DNA of 54,590 nucleotides from Bacteroidota bacterium (GCA_021820065.1 JAKAEE010000017.1:1-54590); one strand, 5' to 3'. Shown: positions 27,279 to 35,215, counted from the stretch's first letter. The notes: generated by a model not told the origin, from the letters alone. Numbers and translations are program-made.

Positions 27279-27740
27279 CTAATTAGAATAGCCAACTATC
27301 TTTTTGCTGATCAGATTATCGAGACTGATTTTTCCAGAACCGTTTATCAAAAGAGTAGAAAGCATGATGAAGTAGTACAATGGAATTTCAAAACCGTTGT
27401 TACCGGCTTCAAATCCGTTTGGCAAATGAACGGTTACGATTGCAACTATCATTGTGATCATTAACGGGATTGAAATGAATCGCGTGGCTAAACCGAGCGT
27501 AAGCAGCACTACCCCAACGGCTTCTGTTGATGCAGCGAGATACGCATTGAGTGTCGGCGCCGGAATTCCGAGCGAACCAAACCATTCGGCAACACCGTTG
27601 ATGTTGGACCACTTCATCGTTGCGGTGGTGTAAAATCCGTAAGCTAAAACAAGCCGCATAAACAAAAGCGGGAGATCACCAAGCTTTTTAATAAGGCGAA
27701 CCATCGTAAAGTAAAGTTGTACGATTCCATTGTTTTTCAT
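27279..27740 (-). CDS. DoxX-family membrane protein of the MNIO peptide cluster (HvfD-like)
   Basis: A four-helix DoxX-family membrane protein (LPLLFMRLVLAYGFY, then KWSNINGVAEWFGSLGIP, then TEAVGVVLLTLGLATRF, then IPLYYFIMLSTLLINGSGKIS). DoxX genes are a recurrent last member of DUF692 bufferin/Hvf-type operons. Its ATG overlaps the stop of the upstream DUF2063 gene by 4 bases (ATGA), so it is translationally coupled and co-transcribed. Its biochemical role in this pathway is unknown. Confidence 0.88.
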   Translation of the reverse strand: MKNNGIVQLYFTMVRLIKKLGDLPLLFMRLVLAYGFYTTATMKWSNINGVAEWFGSLGIPAPTLNAYLAASTEAVGVVLLTLGLATRFISIPLMITMIVAIVTVHLPNGFEAGNNGFEIPLYYFIMLSTLLINGSGKISLDNLISKKIVGYSN

Positions 27741-28495
27741 TTTCTAAATCCCACAATAAATTGTTTTTCTCTTAGCTCATCCAAAAATGGGAGCGTGTTG
27801 TTAATTAAAATTTCTTTTCCTATCCCGAATATTTTTTCGGCATCGGTCAACAAATCAATCAGCGTTTCGTCAGAGCCGTTCAATTTTTCGATAAGCCGCG
27901 CAAAGAAAAAAGACAAATCGATGAACTGCACTTTTCCCGTGTTGGGTTCTCTAAAAATGAGAACGTAATATTCTTTAGCATCGTCCTCCGAAATTTCATT
28001 TGGGTTCTTGAGATGAACCGGATAATTCAGTTGGAGAAGCTTAAACTCCGGATTAAAGGAAATCAAGTCGTCCAGCCAAGCGCCGTTGATTCGCGCTGCC
28101 GGAAAAGTTTTATCTTCCATCATGTAAACTTCGATCTCGGTCCACTCGAACAAGAGAAGCTCTTCGAGAAAAACGTATTTGCTCTTTAGCTCAAGTTCCG
28201 ATTGTTCCACAAACTGATAAAACTCGAACGGCATCTGCCAGATTGAATTTGACTTGCATTCATGCGAACTAAAAAACGTATTCACCAAATCGTTCCATTC
28301 TTCATCGGAAAGCAGATCGAGCGTAAGCGGAAACGCCGACTGAAGCGTGTCGTCGATTACATTGTAAACCAACCTGCGGTAATGATGCACGCGGTTGTCG
28401 GTCAATCCTTTTATCGGCAGCAATTCACCGGTGCGGCAATAATGCGCAAGGTTGCTCTGCTGAGTGTAAGTGTCGTTATGCAATAGATTGTTCAT
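27737..28495 (-). CDS. DUF2063-like partner protein of the DUF692 oxygenase (HvfC-like)
   Basis: The N-terminal segment (LAHYCRTGELLPIKGLTDNRVHHYRRLVYNVIDDTLQSAFPLT) is the DUF2063 helical domain found next to DUF692 enzymes, where it is proposed to act as the peptide-binding partner. The C-terminal half contains a second beta-rich region (LLQLNYPVHL, YYVLIFREPNTGKVQFIDLS). The start is the ATG at 28495, overlapping the DUF692 stop by 20 bases; the longer frame to 28525 is less likely. In characterised systems this subunit and the DUF692 enzyme form a complex that modifies cysteines of the precursor. Confidence 0.85.
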   Translation of the reverse strand: MNNLLHNDTYTQQSNLAHYCRTGELLPIKGLTDNRVHHYRRLVYNVIDDTLQSAFPLTLDLLSDEEWNDLVNTFFSSHECKSNSIWQMPFEFYQFVEQSELELKSKYVFLEELLLFEWTEIEVYMMEDKTFPAARINGAWLDDLISFNPEFKLLQLNYPVHLKNPNEISEDDAKEYYVLIFREPNTGKVQFIDLSFFFARLIEKLNGSDETLIDLLTDAEKIFGIGKEILINNTLPFLDELREKQFIVGFRK

Positions 28496-29321
28496 AAGTC
28501 CACGCTTTCTTACAAATGTTTTCAAGACGATCTAATTCCGTTTGCAATTCATGAAGTTCCGGAATGTTGAAATCTCTTTCAAGCAAAACCGGAACTTGAT
28601 TAGGAAGTTTTCGAACCGTGAAATCAAACAAATCGTAAACGGGATCAATGATCGGTTCGCTGTGTGTATCGATAATAAGATCCGGCGCCACCTGTTCGTG
28701 TCCCGCCATGTGAATGTACTCAACTTTATCGAGCGGAAGATTTTCTATAAACTGTTTCGCGTCATAATTATGATTAAAGGCATTCACGTAAATGTTGTTC
28801 ACGTCCAACAAAAGATTGCAGTCAGCTTCTTTAACAATCGAGCTGATGAATTCGACTTCGCTCATCTCGGCGGCGACCGGCGTATAATACGAAACTATTT
28901 CGATGGCAATTTTTCTTTCAAGAAACTCCTGAACCTCTTTGATCCGTTGCGAGATATGAGCTACGGCGTCCCACCGGAATGGAATTGGAAGAAGGTCGTA
29001 CAGATGAGCGTTGTCGCATTTGGAGTAGCTCAAATGTTCGGAATAAATTTTAATGTTGTACTCGAGTAAGAAGTTTTTTACTTCGGCAAGAAAATTCCAA
29101 TCAAGCTCATCGGGACTTCCGATAGAAAGCGAAAGTCCATGCGAATAGACCGGATATTTTTCGGCAACTTGCTTAAAAACTTTTTTCCAGTAGCCGCCGA
29201 TTCCCATCCAGTTTTCAGGTGCGACTTCAACAAAAGAAGGAGCTAAATTTTTTCCTTCGAGAAATTCTTCCGCAAAATCTTTTCTGAATCCGATTCCCAC
29301 ATGCTCAATTTTATTTTCCAT
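28476..29321 (-). CDS. DUF692-family MNIO (multinuclear non-heme iron oxygenase), HvfB-like
   Basis: This 281-residue TIM-barrel enzyme has the conserved metal-binding motifs of the family: SHGLSLSIG (60-68), E95-H96 in SEHLSYS, DVNN (173-176), HMAGH (204-208), DTH (218-220) and the ERD block (248-250). Characterised members use two or three irons and O2 to convert cysteines of a partner peptide into oxazolone-thioamide or related groups. I recall EN at the motif where this protein has E141-Ile142, a possible deviation. The start is placed at ATG 29321. It follows the Cys-Gly repeat peptide gene after 59 bases, the expected substrate. Confidence 0.93.
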   Translation of the reverse strand: MENKIEHVGIGFRKDFAEEFLEGKNLAPSFVEVAPENWMGIGGYWKKVFKQVAEKYPVYSHGLSLSIGSPDELDWNFLAEVKNFLLEYNIKIYSEHLSYSKCDNAHLYDLLPIPFRWDAVAHISQRIKEVQEFLERKIAIEIVSYYTPVAAEMSEVEFISSIVKEADCNLLLDVNNIYVNAFNHNYDAKQFIENLPLDKVEYIHMAGHEQVAPDLIIDTHSEPIIDPVYDLFDFTVRKLPNQVPVLLERDFNIPELHELQTELDRLENICKKAWTYEQSIA

Positions 29322-29380
29322 TGCTAACGCCCGCAAGTTTAAGTTTGGCTCGGTCAAGACCGAGCCGTTAAGATTGATAA

Positions 29381-29851
29381 TTATTTCTTATCTGCTTTTT
29401 GTGTTTCATGTGCCGGGGCTTTTGATTCGGATTTTTTATCTCCGCATTTTCCCTCGCCACACTTTGCGTCTTTGGCTTTACTTTCCATTTTATCACCGCT
29501 TGATGCTTTTGCGTCCATCTTTTTTTCACCGCACTTGGCATCTTTAGCTTTGCCTTCCATTTTCTTATCTCCGCTCTTGCCTTCGCCGCATTTTGCGTCT
29601 TTGGTTTTTGCGTCCGATGCCGGTTTCGCATCCGACTTGCTGTCGCTCTTGTTACCGCATTTCATTTCAAGATTGCGTTCGGCTGAAGTGTTCAACAATA
29701 GAGATCTCAATTCAGCTCCGGTACCGAGATTGTGGTAATCAAAAAGATCTACCGCGTTGATTGTCTTTGGTGCGCCAACGCCAAGCAAAGCGCCCGCAAT
29801 GATTGAGCCGGTGAGAAGAAGCTTCTTGGATGTGTTATTTGTATTTCCCAT
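29381..29851 (-). CDS. Cys-Gly repeat precursor peptide, HvfA/bufferin-like copper-binding RiPP candidate
   Basis: A 156-residue exported low-complexity protein. Residues 9-33 form a Sec signal peptide ending INA; the mature N-terminus begins VDLFDYHNLGTGAELRSLL, a block I recognise from HvfA-like proteins of Bacteroidota. The tail is three tandem imperfect repeats of about 19-24 residues built on KDAKCGEGKxGDKK, rich in Lys, Asp and Glu. There are five cysteines (65, 88, 107, 131, 136), each followed by Gly; one repeat has EGKSG instead of EGKCG. These are the presumed sites for modification by the DUF692 enzyme encoded next. AAAGGA precedes the ATG by 7 bases. Confidence 0.85.
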   Translation of the reverse strand: MGNTNNTSKKLLLTGSIIAGALLGVGAPKTINAVDLFDYHNLGTGAELRSLLLNTSAERNLEMKCGNKSDSKSDAKPASDAKTKDAKCGEGKSGDKKMEGKAKDAKCGEKKMDAKASSGDKMESKAKDAKCGEGKCGDKKSESKAPAHETQKADKK

Positions 29852-29897
29852 TGTGAATCCTTTCGTTTAGTTGGTTAAATAATGAATGACACTGATA

Positions 29898-29925
29898 TAG
29901 ACGTTGGGTTTTTTCAAACCTTACA
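29898..29925 (-). promoter_or_regulatory. Candidate ECF-sigma promoter of the precursor peptide operon
   Basis: On the minus strand, TGTAAGG is followed after 15 bases by CGTCTA, about 46 bases before the precursor ATG. A GTAA-type -35 with a CGTC -10 and 15-16 bases between them is typical of ECF-sigma promoters. The sigma and anti-sigma genes immediately upstream make autoregulation likely. The spacer holds a small dyad (GGTTT, 4 bases, AAACC). Confidence 0.5.
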
Positions 29926-29935
29926 CAGGTGAAAA

Positions 29936-30193
29936 TTATTTTGGGGAGGTTTCCCTTTCGATGAGTTGTTCTAAGTTTGTCTTATCGGTACTGCTCAATT
30001 CCGCGTTTGTGTGAAGATGTTTTATTTCAATTGCCAAGTACCGGCTTTGTTTATAAAACAACTTACAAAACCCGCATATCAAAAGATGCATGAAAAGTTT
30101 TACCCTCTCTGCAATCGAGAGTTTATGCTCTTCTTTTTTGGAAATATATAATGTTGCTTCTTTGCACGTTATCATAAATGTCTGGGGCATCAT
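29936..30193 (-). CDS. Small zinc-type anti-sigma factor candidate
   Basis: The 85-residue product lacks a membrane segment and has the motif H36-x3-C40-x2-C43 (HLLICGFC), as in ZAS zinc anti-sigma proteins; another Cys (residue 10, ITCKEATLYIS) may complete the site. It overlaps the ECF sigma gene by ATGA and so is coupled to it. A longer frame reaching 30259 lies inside the sigma gene. The likely role is to hold the sigma factor inactive until metal or thiol stress. Confidence 0.75.
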   Translation of the reverse strand: MMPQTFMITCKEATLYISKKEEHKLSIAERVKLFMHLLICGFCKLFYKQSRYLAIEIKHLHTNAELSSTDKTNLEQLIERETSPK

Positions 30194-30762
30194 TTCGTAA
30201 ACCATTTTTTTTCTAGACAACTTCGTAACTGAAGCTTTGCCCGATGCATTACCACCCAATAGTTAGACGAACTAATCTGCAATTCCTTACAAATTTCGTC
30301 CGATTCTTTTTCGTCCAAGTATTTCATTGTAAAAACTATTCTCATCAACTCGGAAAGTTTGTTCAGACATTTATTCAAAATCTCATGAAACTCTTCCGAT
30401 TCGACAGGCGCTTTGTAATCTGTTTTCCAATCGTTCGGATACGCGGATTCTTTCCAGTGGTCTTCTTCATCAAAATATTCACTCGCGGATTCCATCAACT
30501 GATCGACTTCAGAAATTAACGACGAAGCTTTCTTTCTGTAATGATCGATAATTTTATTCTTGAGAATTGTGAAGAGCCAGTTCTTCTCGGAAATTTCCCC
30601 TCTGAATCTTTCGGTGTTTCTGAGCGCGGCAAGAAAAGTTTCCTGAATAAGATCCTTTGCCGTTTCTTCATCGTTAACGCGAAGCACCGCAAAACGGTAG
30701 AGGGTGTCGGAGTAGTTTTTAACCCACTCTTTGGGTTTGAGCGTGTTTTCAGTCTGCGTCAA
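30190..30762 (-). CDS. ECF-family RNA polymerase sigma factor
   Basis: Sigma region 2 is clear (YSDTLYRFAVLRVNDEETAKDLIQETFLAAL, then NWLFTILKNKIIDHYRKK), and region 4 is at about residues 130-185 (LSELMRIVFTMKYLDEKESDEICKELQISSS, then MHRAKLQLRSCLEKKW). At 190 residues it is of ECF type. It starts 12 bases after the enoyl-CoA hydratase gene, and its stop overlaps the anti-sigma start. It probably transcribes the downstream metallophore genes. Confidence 0.93.
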   Translation of the reverse strand: MTQTENTLKPKEWVKNYSDTLYRFAVLRVNDEETAKDLIQETFLAALRNTERFRGEISEKNWLFTILKNKIIDHYRKKASSLISEVDQLMESASEYFDEEDHWKESAYPNDWKTDYKAPVESEEFHEILNKCLNKLSELMRIVFTMKYLDEKESDEICKELQISSSNYWVVMHRAKLQLRSCLEKKWFTK

Positions 30763-30774
30763 GGAGTAAACTTT

Positions 30775-31533
30775 CTATTTCTGTTTGAATGACTTAACAT
30801 AATTCTTCGTGAAGTCGCTTAAGACCAACTTGCCGCTGATCTCCGCGCGCTGTTCAAGAAGCGCATCCCAGTTATTTGTACCTTCCCAAAAAACTTTTTT
30901 CATCTCTGAGATTGCTTCAGGATTACAGCTTCCAATTTTTCTTGCAAGCTCGGCAACCGCTTCGTCTAAATCATGAACAGTGGAAAAAACTTTTGTAAAT
31001 AATCCGTTCTGCTTTGCCCAGAAGGCATCGTGCCATTCGGCATCAACTGCCATTGTAATGAAGGCAGTCTTTCCAATTTTTCTCTCGATGGCAGGACCGA
31101 CTACAAACGGGCCGATACCGAGCTGAAGTTCGCTCAATCTAACCGAAGCTTCGCTCGTTGCTAACGTGTAATCAGCCGTTGCTGCAATTCCAACTCCGCC
31201 GCCAACAGCTTTTCCCTGAACGCGCGCAATTATCAGCTTCGGACATTTCCTCATTGCGTTCAGCAACCGCGCAAATCCCATAAAAAATTCTTTGCCGGTT
31301 TTGAAATCTTTGATTTCCAAAAGTTCATCGAATGAAGCGCCCGCGCAAAAGGTTTTGTCCCCTTCGCTTCTAATCACAATTACGTTAATATCTTTTCTTT
31401 CTCCGGCGCGAAGGATCGCTTCCGTCATTTCCTTCAGCATTTTGCCGGGAAGTGAATTGCTTTTCGGATGTGAAAAATTAATCGAAGCAATATGATTGTT
31501 AATCGAAACGGTAACTTTACCATTGCGTTCCAT
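30775..31533 (-). CDS. Enoyl-CoA hydratase/isomerase-family protein
   Basis: Crotonase-fold protein of 252 residues. The oxyanion-hole regions are FCAGASFDEL (about 62-71) and VQGKAVGGGVGIAATADYTLA (about 105-125), with the family ELQLGIGPFVVGPAI block. It should act on a CoA thioester, by hydration or isomerisation; the exact substrate is not decidable. Its ATG directly abuts the stop of the HAD gene with no gap, so they are one unit, and the sigma gene follows 12 bases later. Confidence 0.9.
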   Translation of the reverse strand: MERNGKVTVSINNHIASINFSHPKSNSLPGKMLKEMTEAILRAGERKDINVIVIRSEGDKTFCAGASFDELLEIKDFKTGKEFFMGFARLLNAMRKCPKLIIARVQGKAVGGGVGIAATADYTLATSEASVRLSELQLGIGPFVVGPAIERKIGKTAFITMAVDAEWHDAFWAKQNGLFTKVFSTVHDLDEAVAELARKIGSCNPEAISEMKKVFWEGTNNWDALLEQRAEISGKLVLSDFTKNYVKSFKQK

Positions 31534-32205
31534 CTACGCCTCCTTCTTCGTATGAGTATCGATTCCGTTTACTATATATTCTATATCAGCAATATTATCA
31601 ACCATAAAATCGGGTTCCGATTTTTGAAGTTCCTCCTTAGTTCTGTATCCGTATGTAACCGCACACGTTTTTGATCCGGCGTTCTTTCCGCATTGAATAT
31701 CCATTTCGGAATCTCCGACTACCAATGTTTTGCTAACATCGATTTTCAAATATTCGCAAATTTTCAGCAGCGGTTCGGGCGATGGTTTGTGCGCTATGCC
31801 CGGTCTTCGTCCCATCACTTCATCAAATTTATCGTAAAGATTGAAATGTTTCAGAATTAATTCAGCCTGTTCTTGCGCTTTAGTGGTAAGAAGAGAAATT
31901 TTAATTCCTTTGCCCATCAGGACATCAATTGTGTCTTTTGCGCCGTTATAAACGCTGGATGACTGGATGAAATTAAAATAAACCGATTTGTAAATACCGA
32001 TAAATTCTTCAAAGTCCGGCACATTGATCTTGAAGTCGTTGAATATATCGACAAAGTGAATGCCGATCTTGCCGTAAAATTTTTCGCGAGGCATTTCTCC
32101 CGGAATGTTCATTCTTCTTAAAGTATCAACGGTTGCTTCGTAAATTGTTTCGTGCGAACTAACCAGCGTTCCGTCCAGATCAAATACAACAAGTTTGATG
32201 TTCAT
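31534..32205 (-). CDS. HAD hydrolase, phosphoglycolate phosphatase-like
   Basis: HAD motif I is FDLDGTLVSSHE (D9, D11), motif II is SLLTTKA, and motifs III and IV lie in KPSPEPLL and VVGDSEMDIQCGKNAG. The cap between them is the helical C1 type seen in Gph/PpaX phosphatases. It hydrolyses a small phosphate ester; substrate unknown. It heads a tightly packed minus-strand chain that continues through the hydratase to the sigma factor. Confidence 0.9.
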   Translation of the reverse strand: MNIKLVVFDLDGTLVSSHETIYEATVDTLRRMNIPGEMPREKFYGKIGIHFVDIFNDFKINVPDFEEFIGIYKSVYFNFIQSSSVYNGAKDTIDVLMGKGIKISLLTTKAQEQAELILKHFNLYDKFDEVMGRRPGIAHKPSPEPLLKICEYLKIDVSKTLVVGDSEMDIQCGKNAGSKTCAVTYGYRTKEELQKSEPDFMVDNIADIEYIVNGIDTHTKKEA

Positions 32206-32255
32206 CTAAAGGTTGAGATAAGTTTTACTTAAAAATACTGATTTGCAGATTAAAA

Positions 32256-32298
32256 GTAGAGACGCTTGAACCATTGTAAAATCTTAATTCAAGCGTCT
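32256..32298. repeat. Intergenic hairpin sharing a REP-like arm with the transposase gene
   Basis: AGACGCTTGAA (32260-32270) and TTCAAGCGTCT (32288-32298) form an 11-bp perfect stem around 17 bases. The left arm begins GTAGAGACGC, identical over ten bases to the minus-strand arm in the transposase gene. On the minus strand it lies 28 bases past the DUF1761 stop and is followed by CTACTTTT, so it may also end that transcript. Confidence 0.5.
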
Positions 32299-32325
32299 TA
32301 TCAATAAAAAGTTATAATGCGGCTG

Positions 32326-32745
32326 CTAAATTGTCCACGCGCCAAGTATAATGCCGAAAAATAGAATTACAATCAAGTGATAACCGGAATCTACCAGCAG
32401 CAATTTTTTAGATCTGCCTTCAAACAAAGAATTAATTGCCATCGGCGCGGCAATGAATCCGAGCCAGCATAAAAATGATAAACGAATTCCTTCCGAGACT
32501 GTGCTCGCATTGCTGTGAGCCATCAATTGCGCCAACGAGTAAGCTATAAACAAATGCCCTATGAACGATAAACCAAAAGTCTTAACCGGATTAAATCCTT
32601 TTTTTAATTCTTCTTCCGTTTTATCGACTGCCTCCATCCAAGTTCTGCCTAAAACATTCGGACTATACCATAACCCGCCAATCCCCATCGAAACAACCCC
32701 GCAAACCAAAACCGCCCAATAGTTAACTTGAAGTATTACAGGCAT
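32326..32745 (-). CDS. DUF1761 family membrane protein
   Basis: A 139-residue protein with about four membrane helices. The opening VNYWAVLVCGVVSMGIGGLWYSP and RTWMEA match the DUF1761 family. The middle has KTFGLSFIGHLFIAYSLAQLM, and the end a long hydrophobic helix. Function unknown. The neighbouring asparaginase gene lies 27 bases upstream on the same strand. Confidence 0.82.
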   Translation of the reverse strand: MPVILQVNYWAVLVCGVVSMGIGGLWYSPNVLGRTWMEAVDKTEEELKKGFNPVKTFGLSFIGHLFIAYSLAQLMAHSNASTVSEGIRLSFLCWLGFIAAPMAINSLFEGRSKKLLLVDSGYHLIVILFFGIILGAWTI

Positions 32746-32772
32746 TTAATATTCTCCCTTGGTTAAATGAAT

Positions 32773-33777
32773 TTATTCTTCTTTATAAATTTTTATTTCA
32801 GGTTTGCCGTCGCTGAGATGATAACCGCGGTACATGCCCGCAGTGTTGAACGGCATTGCAATATTTCCGTTTTTATCGATTGCGATTATTCCGCCGTCGC
32901 CGCCAAGCTGCGGAAGTTTTTTCATGATAACTTCATTTGCGGCTTCTTTGAGAGATAAATTTTTGTAAGCCATCAACTCGGAAATGTCGCGCGCAACACT
33001 CAGACGAATGAAATACTCTCCCCATCCGGTACCGGAGACCGCACACGTGTTATTGTTGGCGTAGGTTCCGGCACCTATGATCGGTGAGTCTCCAACGCGG
33101 CCGAATTTTTTCATCATCATTCCGCCGGTTGATGTGCCCGCGGCAAGATTTCCATCTTTATCGAGCGCAACACAACCAACTGTTCCGTGTTTATCGTCAT
33201 TCGATTGCTTTTGCATTTTCTCTTTCATCTTAAGATACTGATCGTAGCGTTCCTTAACGATGAAGTAGCTGTTGTCAACAAGTTCAATTCCGTTTTCTTT
33301 GGCAAACTCTTCGGCACCGTCTCCCATCATCAACACGTGCGGCGATTTTTCCATTACCAATCGCGCGAGTGAGATCGGATTTTTAATATGCTTAACTCCG
33401 GCAACGGCTCCCGCCATCAAAGTTTTTCCATCCATAATCGACGCATCGAGTTCGGCGGTTCCTTTTTCAGTAAGCACTGCGCCTTTACCGGCATTAAACA
33501 GTGGCGAATCTTCCATAATGTTTATTACCTTTTCAACGGCATCGAGACATTTGCCGCCGTTTTCCAAAATCTTGTAACCGGTTTCCAATGCCTCGGTGAG
33601 TTTTGAAACATACTCGGCTTCCTTTTCGGGAGTCATGTTCTTTTTCAGAATTGTTCCGGCGCCGCCGTGAATTACCAAACCGAATTTTTGCGATTGTGAA
33701 AAGGCGGGCTGAGACAGAAAAATCAAAACAAGAAATAACTTTACGATGAGATTGAATCTCTTGAATACACGCACCAT
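32773..33777 (-). CDS. Secreted isoaspartyl peptidase / plant-type L-asparaginase
   Basis: Ntn-hydrolase precursor of 334 residues. The self-cleavage site is KHGTVGCVALD, where the Thr becomes the nucleophile of the beta subunit; AAGTSTGGM and GDSPIIGAGTYAN are the substrate-binding blocks. GLVIHGGAGTIL opens the alpha subunit. A signal peptide (LIVKLFLVLIFLSQPAFS) places it outside the cytoplasm. It removes isoaspartyl residues from peptides or hydrolyses asparagine. Confidence 0.93.
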   Translation of the reverse strand: MVRVFKRFNLIVKLFLVLIFLSQPAFSQSQKFGLVIHGGAGTILKKNMTPEKEAEYVSKLTEALETGYKILENGGKCLDAVEKVINIMEDSPLFNAGKGAVLTEKGTAELDASIMDGKTLMAGAVAGVKHIKNPISLARLVMEKSPHVLMMGDGAEEFAKENGIELVDNSYFIVKERYDQYLKMKEKMQKQSNDDKHGTVGCVALDKDGNLAAGTSTGGMMMKKFGRVGDSPIIGAGTYANNNTCAVSGTGWGEYFIRLSVARDISELMAYKNLSLKEAANEVIMKKLPQLGGDGGIIAIDKNGNIAMPFNTAGMYRGYHLSDGKPEIKIYKEE

Positions 33778-33913
33778 TTTGACTTCGTCCTTACTAATTG
33801 CAACTGAAATTATCCTCTCAAACGATAAAAAGCAATCTTTAGTGCAGTATTTATCTTGAAATAAAATTACGCTTTCATGAATTTAAGACTATGAAAATGT
33901 CGCGAACATAATT

Positions 33914-33921
33914 TAAATTTG
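33914..33921 (+). promoter_or_regulatory. Candidate TAnnTTTG promoter -7 element for the C1 peptidase gene
   Basis: TAAATTTG lies 41 bases before the ATG, the same offset as at the M16 protease gene. No convincing -33 is seen. Confidence 0.3.
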
Positions 33922-33961
33922 TTTCAACTATATCATCAATCAAATTTGCCGGAGAGGTAAA

Positions 33962-35131
33962 ATGAGAATTGCTAATCGAACGTTGAAAACCATTATGCTG
34001 TTTTCGCTGATGCCGCTGTTTGTTTTTGCACAAAGTAAAAAATCCAAAGCCGACCAATATGAATTCAAGATGTTTTATGAAATAAAAACGACTCCCGTTA
34101 AGAACCAGGCAAAGACCGGAACGTGCTGGTCGTTTGCAACAACATCTTTCGTTGAAACGGAAATAATGCGCCTGGGAAAAGGAGAACACGTTCTCTCGCC
34201 AATGTTCAACGTCCGTTATGCTTATCCGCCGAAGGCAGAAAATTACATCCGCTACAGCGGGCTAACTAATTTCGGAATGGGCGGACAGGCGCACGATGTA
34301 ATGAATATAATCAGAGAATACGGATTTGTGCCGGAAGAAGTTTATTCCGGCAAACAAATTGGCGAAGAAGATTATAATCACGGTGAAATGGATGCCGTGT
34401 TAAAGGCAATTATTGACGCAGTGAACAAAGACAAAGGCGGAAAAATTACGCCCGTTTGGCAAAAGGTTTTCGAATCAGCGCTAAATATTTATCTCGGTGT
34501 GCCGCCAAAAGAATTTACATATCAAGGAAAAACTTACACTCCAAAAAGTTTTGTCGAAGCGATGGGATTCAATCCCGATGATTATATTGAACTGACTTCG
34601 TTCACACATCATCCATTCTATAAACAATTTGATCTTGAAGTGCCTGACAATTGGAGTAAAGGATTGTACTATAATATCCCAATTGATGACTTAATGAAAA
34701 TTATGAATAACGCTCTCGCTAAAGGTTATTCAGTTGCATGGGACGGCGATGTAAGCGAGAAGGGTTTCAGTCGCAAAAAAGGTATTGCGCTTGTGCCAGC
34801 CGCCGATGAAGCAACAGACGATTCGAAGAAAGACGAGGAAGACGCCGAACTGCCTGCAAAAGAAAAAGTTGTAACGCAGGAAATGCGGCAAGAAACTTTT
34901 GACAATCGCACAACAACCGACGACCATTTAATGCACATCACCGGATTGGCGCAAGATCAGAACGGAGATAAATTCTATTACACTAAAAATTCATGGGGAA
35001 CGAAAGACAAGAAGTACGGCGGTTATTGGTATATGTCGGTGCCTTACGTTCGCCTGAAAACAATTGCCATTATGGTTCATAAAGATGCGATACCGGCAGA
35101 GATCAAAGAAAAATTGAGAATTGCGAATTGA
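33962..35131 (+). CDS. Secreted C1 cysteine peptidase, bleomycin hydrolase/aminopeptidase C-like
   Basis: Papain-fold peptidase of 389 residues. The Cys is C55 in GTCWSFATT, the His lies in DDHLMHITGLAQ and the Asn in KNSWGTKDKKYGGYW. The inserted region between them matches PepC/bleomycin hydrolase proteins. Unlike typical cytoplasmic PepC it has a signal peptide (TIMLFSLMPLFVFAQ), so it works in the envelope or outside. A GGAGAGG ribosome site precedes the ATG. Confidence 0.9.
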   Translation: MRIANRTLKTIMLFSLMPLFVFAQSKKSKADQYEFKMFYEIKTTPVKNQAKTGTCWSFATTSFVETEIMRLGKGEHVLSPMFNVRYAYPPKAENYIRYSGLTNFGMGGQAHDVMNIIREYGFVPEEVYSGKQIGEEDYNHGEMDAVLKAIIDAVNKDKGGKITPVWQKVFESALNIYLGVPPKEFTYQGKTYTPKSFVEAMGFNPDDYIELTSFTHHPFYKQFDLEVPDNWSKGLYYNIPIDDLMKIMNNALAKGYSVAWDGDVSEKGFSRKKGIALVPAADEATDDSKKDEEDAELPAKEKVVTQEMRQETFDNRTTTDDHLMHITGLAQDQNGDKFYYTKNSWGTKDKKYGGYWYMSVPYVRLKTIAIMVHKDAIPAEIKEKLRIAN

Positions 35132-35215
35132 GAATTTAGAATATTCTGGTTAAATATTACTTGTCGAACCGCTTAAGATGTTGGGAAAATTCTTAAACTG
35201 AATTCTATTTTGGTT

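Noticed and set aside
27174..27464. Plus-strand open frame of 96 codons overlapping the DoxX gene
   Set aside because: It is antisense to a well-supported DoxX gene, has no recognisable domain and its composition matches a shadow frame.
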